Source: Isoetes taiwanensis (lineage: Eukaryota; Streptophyta; Lycopodiopsida; Isoetales; Isoetaceae). Taken from it: a stretch of DNA of 64,000 bases. Positions 59,401 through 64,000 of this stretch are shown in pieces (within the stretch, counting starts at the first letter, position 1; the number at the start of each line of letters is the position of its first letter). The stretch lies in NCBI GenBank assembly GCA_021234155.1, contig JAJEKV010000032.1, positions 4,655,835 to 4,719,834 of the forward strand. The letters run 5' to 3'. The translations under genes and the position numbers were made by a program. The notes below the pieces were generated by a model. It did no database searches. It saw only the letters and a program-made list of their open reading frames with translations, and was not told where the DNA came from.

Positions 59401-60300
59401 AATTTAACATACATACCAATGAGTGTGCTACAAATAAAAATATCTCATTGGAGATCAGCCATGGATCGATTTGCCCATTTGAAGTGCCTTCTAAATCAGC
59501 ACATGCACATAAACCACTGGCATAGGTGACCTCATTTGGTCATCTTTGACCTGACAATAGCCAAATATCATTGTTGTCTACATAAAGAGCAAGCTCATTG
59601 GCAGCTCATCATTTGTATAATTGCCAATACGCATCACATTGGATTGCACTTGAAAATCACCTTCTTCAAGGCCTGCATTTCACTTAAGCTCAATGCAGCT
59701 AATATAGGCAGAACATATGATGGCATTTATTACCTTTCATGACTAGCTAGCTGACAATGCAACCAAGATAGCACGACAGCAGTAACAGAAACTAGTTGCA
59801 TCGACATGACGCCTATTATCCCACAACCAACGAGCTGGACCAAATGATATTTCCTCTTCTGGGGGCAGACGGTACTTAATCTTTACATACATAAACAAAC
59901 CACAAACAAACACAACCATTTTGCTCAAAGAAATTATGTTCTCAGGCACAATAAAAACCAAGGCTATCAAAATAAGAATACAACAATTAAAAGTGGGATA
60001 ACGGTAATTGACCTTTACACGGATAGAAATAAACCATAAAATAAAGTTGATAACTAAGACTTTTATTGACTCCAAAAGATGGAATGAAACTTACCAGTAT
60101 TGCATTGACATAACTTTAATGAAGGTAGTCAACATCATCTCACATGACCCTCCTGATCATGCGCACTCTTGGTGCATGGTGGCCTAGAGAATGCCTTTAG
60201 AGCGTATCTCATTATTGCCTACACTTCCAAGACTTTGGCACATGCACTACTAGCTCGAATACATATGTCTTACTAGAGCTATACTAAGACATACAACTTA
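56411..60300. other. No gene recognised
   Basis: 56850-57960 is purine-rich and resembles the interior of the large LTR element at 43-46.6 kb. 58180-58340 has a short tandem duplication (TTTGGTTTATTGACG twice). 58985-59085 and 59277-59375 are diverged direct repeats sharing ACTTCGTATAGACAA and GATTAACTTCCAAA. A 110-residue hydrophobic minus frame (60075-59743) has no family match that I know. Confidence 0.4.
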
Positions 60301-60301
60301 G

Positions 60302-60769
60302 CTAAGCACCTGGTAAGTCAGCGTCGACTAGCTCGGAGATGACTCGGCCGTCGAACTCCTTCATAAAGTCTGGGTATTGCTTCTCTAGACCCTGTTTCAA
60401 TACCCAAGTTGCATCTTCCACAGGCAAGTGCTTCCACTTGACCAAATATAAGAGGAATTGAGACCTTCTCGTCTTCTTGAATGCCTTGTCGAGGATTAAC
60501 TCGGGCACTATTTCAACTCGTTCCTCCATCATCTCCAACAAAGTTGGAGTATCCAAAACCTCCTCCGGGTTTAGGTTGTGCCTTTTCAACAGGCTCACAT
60601 GAAAGACCTTATGGACTTTAAGATGTGCAGGCAAGTCGAGCTTGTAGGTCTGGCTCTCTACTCGCTCCAAAATATTGAAGGGTCCTGCCCATCTAGGAGC
60701 AAGCTTCTTACAATTGCCGATGCGAAGCTTCACTTGCTTGACCTTTACTTGAGCCAAACTTTCTCCCAC
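60302..60769 (-). pseudogene. Integrase C-terminal end with chromodomain
   Basis: A 155-residue open frame. It starts in the integrase tail (LRIGNCKKLAPRWAGPFNIL, then VFHVSLLKRH) and ends in a chromodomain (QFLLYLVKWKHLPVEDATWV). The KWxxxxxxxATW core is the chromovirus hallmark, thought to steer insertion to particular chromatin. It is the longest intact frame of this dead element. Confidence 0.88.
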
Positions 60770-63250
60770 AATAAAACAAACTCTTGCGGAGTTTTATGTC
60801 TATCCGCTAGACTCTTCTGATGTGCCCATGCTGTTTGAAGATATTCTCGCACTTCTACCACAAGCTACTGCATATCTGCCGTCGTCGTTGAGAAACTTCC
60901 ACCTTGGGCACTAGATTATGCCACATAACTGGGGTCAAGCATTAATAACTGCAACTGATCATGGAGGAGACACCTTCGATGACTCTTGCTTCGTATTATT
61001 GTACGTAACTCGACCAGGTGGATGTAATCGGCCCATTTGGATTGCCTGTTCCAACATAATTTCTCAACATGTCTCCAAAATTTTGTTGGTGCGCTCCATT
61101 TGCCCATTGACTGCGAATGAAAAGCAAAACTCATCCACAAGTAGGTGTAGATCGCGTTGAAGAAGTCTTGCTAAAAGGCACTGAAGAACTTCGGATCTCT
61201 ATTGGTGCTGATCGCCATGTGCATTCCATGCAGCCTATAAAAAGCTCTTATGTAGACAACACGGCTGTGGTGCGGTGTGGCAAGAATGTGCTCTTTTTGA
61301 TAACTTATCTACCACCACCACCAATGAGGCCTCAAAGCTCCTTGTTGCCCTTGGAAAGCCCACTATGAAAACCATGCTGATGACTTCCCACTTGGCGTCT
61401 GGCACCGCCCAAGGTTCCAAAACTCTTGGAATTCGAAGTTGTTCTGCCTTTGTCTGCTGACACAACTGACGTTCTTGGATATACCTGACTATATGCTTCT
61501 TCATACCCGACCAGAAGTAGCTACTTCTAATCTTGAAGTAAGCCTTTATAGATTGTGCATGGCCGGAAGTAGGGCTATTTTCCTTACTTCCTTGATATTA
61601 AAGATGCCTTCCTTTTTAAAATGTTTGAAGGTTTCTCTTTCTTAATCTGTCCTTGCGCTCTTGCAAAGACTAGCCCATATTTGCTTGAACTCTGTGCTAG
61701 AGGAGATGACTTCTTCAATCTTCTTGCCGAATTCGCTTGCCGAATTGGAGATGGCATTGCAAAATGATGCTTTCAAAAGCTTGCCAATAAGTGGCGACGT
61801 CTTAGCATCTCCATGGCTTTCCTCAAATGGGCTACATGCTCTTCCATTAATTTGCTGTAGATCACAATTTGTTGAAGAAAAAAATGACGAACTCGTCCAA
61901 GACAATCTTCGAAGATGTTGTTCCTCAAGTGCATGGTGGAGCATTCGATAGACTCAGGGGCATTACTGTGAACTCATAGTGCCCATACCGTGTTCTGAAG
62001 GAGTCTTATAATTATCTTCTCCTTTCATCTTTATTTGATGATTGCCCGACTTTAAGTCGATTTTGTAGAAGAATCTTGCTTCTTGGGACTGATCCATTAT
62101 GTCGTTTGCTTGTTGACCTGCCAATGGTTGATATACATCTTCAGATTTGGCCGAAAGGATCCCCAAGTCCATCAACTCCTATAGTTGCTTCTTGAGCTCT
62201 GCTAGCTCGGAAGTGCTCATTCTATAGGGAGCTTTGCTGGTCGGCTCTGCATCTGGTGCAAGAGTGATTTTAGACTTTACGCATCTATAGGGCAAAAGCT
62301 CTCTTCATCACGAGGTATATCATGGGACTTCTTGATTAACTTAGAAATTGGTCGAGGCAACTGTTCCGAAGTAGCATCTTCCTTCTTACTCTTGTGGTCG
62401 GGGTCGACGACTTGTAGCTTAAGTATGTACGACCTCATTCCTCATGATGCACTTAAGTAATTATTTCACTGACATGTGTTGCGCGAATGAAATTATTTCC
62501 TTAACTTTAATTATAAGGTACTTGCACTTTGGTGCTGGGATAAACATCTCTTGCTTATGATAATCAATTATTGCCTTAGCCGGCTTTAGTATTCCACGCC
62601 TATTATGAGGTCATACTTGCCAATGTACATAAGTTGGTGCCGATGCTCTACTTTGCTCCGCTTAAGGTTGATGTCAAACTTGACTCTTGTTTTGTTGGTG
62701 CTGCTAATTACTCGGCCTTGCCATACTTACTGGCCTAGATTTAGGCTTAAGAATCTTGCTTTTAAAGATGTCCGCCATCTAAGAGTTGCAAGGTTACAAG
62801 TTAAAGAATTACTTACATAAATCCTACGGCCATAAGTTTAGTCAGCATGACATTTCCTTTGGACACACATAAAACTATGTAATTAAGTAATTAATCTTGT
62901 TTTAGATCTAATCTATACTCTAGGATCTCCCCTTTCTTAATTATTGCCCTCTTGAAATAGCCCCACCTTTGAGTTGATGCCATCTAAGAAGTTGGCCGGA
63001 CTTATTAGATTGCTTCCCTTCATTTGGTCGGATTATTCCTTATGCTGTGGAGGTACTCGTCATATACATGGTCAACTGTTATCCTATTATTGAATCCTTC
63101 TTAGCGAGGTGATCAAGCTCATGAAGAGGTTCCAATATGTTGGATATCTGTCAGCAATGTATGTAGATTTAGTACTCCATATGTGTTCTTCCCAATCCTT
63201 GAAGCTTTGCTCAACTCTTGGGTCCATCTTTTCTAAAAGAAATGACAAAA
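60302..63250 (-). mobile_element. Decayed chromodomain Ty3/gypsy retrotransposon
   Basis: On the minus strand the order is gag (about 63240-62900, MDPRVEQSFKDWEEH), protease region (about 62820-62580, GKYDLIIGVEY), reverse transcriptase fragments (62175-61960, FFYKIDLKSGNHQIKM; also RYGHYEFTVMPLSLSNAPP), RNase H debris, integrase (61504-60900, with KKHIVRYIQE, CQQTKAEQ and VDKLSKRAH), and an open C-terminal end (60769-60302). This is the gypsy order gag-PR-RT-RH-IN. Many stops and indels. LTRs not resolved. Confidence 0.85.
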
Positions 63251-63289
63251 AAAACTACTCGAAGTTTCGTCCCAATCCCATCCATGGAA

Positions 63290-63720
63290 AAAATTAGTGG
63301 CTAAACTTAGCTAAATGGCGAAATTTTGGCCTTGTTTGGAAAATAATTGGCTAAACTATTGCCCTTTTTGGGCTAAAAAAAATAAAATTTTAGCCAAGTC
63401 TATTTCACGCCCACCTCCATTTTGTCCGACTTTAGCTAATTGCAAGAAAGTGTAACTGCCAAAATTTAGAAAGTTTAGCCAAAACTTAGAAGCTTTTACG
63501 TCAAATTTTAGTGTACTTTAGCCAAGTTATCCTATAGCCTTTATATTTATTATGGCCCGTTAATGTTTAGGTATTGAATTAGTGCAAAAGTTTAGCGAAA
63601 CGTAAGAAAGTACAGGTGGCAAAATTCAGAAAGTTTAGCTAAACATTAGAAGCTTTCACCTCAACTTTTGGCATACTTTAGCCAAGTCTATTTCACCACT
63701 TTGAATATAAAAGTTCCTTA
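63290..63720. repeat. Direct repeats, possibly LTR/U5 region of the gypsy element
   Basis: Two ~105-bp units at about 63430 and 63598 (period ~168) share AGAAAGTTTAGC, TTAGAAGCTTT and TACTTTAGCCAAG. The whole stretch is rich in TTTAGCCAA/TTTAGCTAA words. It lies just upstream of the gypsy gag on the minus strand, where a leader or LTR is expected. Confidence 0.6.
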
Positions 63721-64000
63721 ATTTTTTGTTATCGCCCACAATTCTAAGATATTCAACTATCTGATAGGTCCTCTAGTTTGCTTAAAGCTGGTGTAGTCGT
63801 TAGTCGTTGGAGTAGCAAGGCGATGATCCATAATTTTGTTGAAAAGTCTGGTCTCCTTGGAGTTGTTGTATAATCATTCATGTGCCCTGCTTTCTTTTGT
63901 CGAACCTATTCTGACTCTGCTCGTGTGGGCGATGATGAGACCATCATTCGGATGATCTCTATGCCACGATGCAGGCACATGCACCTGACCATAGGGGGGG
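63721..64000. other. Window end, nothing recognised
   Basis: No coding or structural signal. It ends in a G7 run. Confidence 0.4.

Noticed and set aside
59743-60075. 110-residue hydrophobic minus frame
   Set aside because: Length is within chance for AT-rich DNA, and no motif or homologue is recognised.

Overview
This window reads as nuclear DNA of a land plant with a large, repeat-rich genome, possibly a gymnosperm or another non-flowering vascular plant. The evidence is a plant-type GT37 xyloglucan-fucosyltransferase gene, AMT2-type ammonium transporter remnants, Ty1/copia and Ty3/gypsy elements with plant-type primer-binding sites, and very low gene density. The lineage is inference. Only one gene looks intact: a two-exon GT37 fucosyltransferase at 5273-6937 (+). 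Almost everything else is mobile elements, their debris, or pseudogenes.

Layout. 1-3.8 kb: a decayed DDE-type transposase gene (-) and the 3' end of a LINE (+). 4.4-6.9 kb: the fucosyltransferase gene, with a 546-bp-period duplication of its promoter and exon 1 plus an inverted copy. 7.1-19.76 kb: one 12.6-kb hAT-type insertion (14-bp terminal repeats, 8-bp target duplication) that holds a palindrome-array element, a second terminal-repeat family and a fold-back element. 19.76-35.3 kb: AMT2 pseudogene A (-), a fucosyltransferase pseudogene (+), and AMT2 pseudogene B (-) split by two insertions of an unclassified element called family X here. Reading through the insertions, the original layout was (FUT> <AMT2)(FUT> <AMT2), a tandem duplication of a tail-to-tail gene pair, with copy 1 broken by the hAT element and copy 2 by X1 and X2.

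35.4-38.4 kb: a nearly pristine non-coding LTR retrotransposon (352-bp LTRs, one difference, target duplication TGAAC). 38.5-47.1 kb: a 2.37-kb LTR with primer-binding site, then a leader with five ~64-nt hairpins, four intervals of which are about 213 bp or roughly twice that, then a purine-rich internal region ending in a gag remnant. 47.15-47.55 kb: a TRIM-like miniature retrotransposon. 48.25-55.02 kb: a young Ty1/copia element (-) with 765-bp LTRs and target duplication CTTCT, in which ~1.2 kb of foreign DNA replaces the stretch between reverse transcriptase and RNase H. 55.76-56.41 kb: a long inverted repeat made of two opposed tRNA-derived SINE-like units. 60.3-63.3 kb: a decayed chromodomain Ty3/gypsy element (-). 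The rest shows no gene I can defend.
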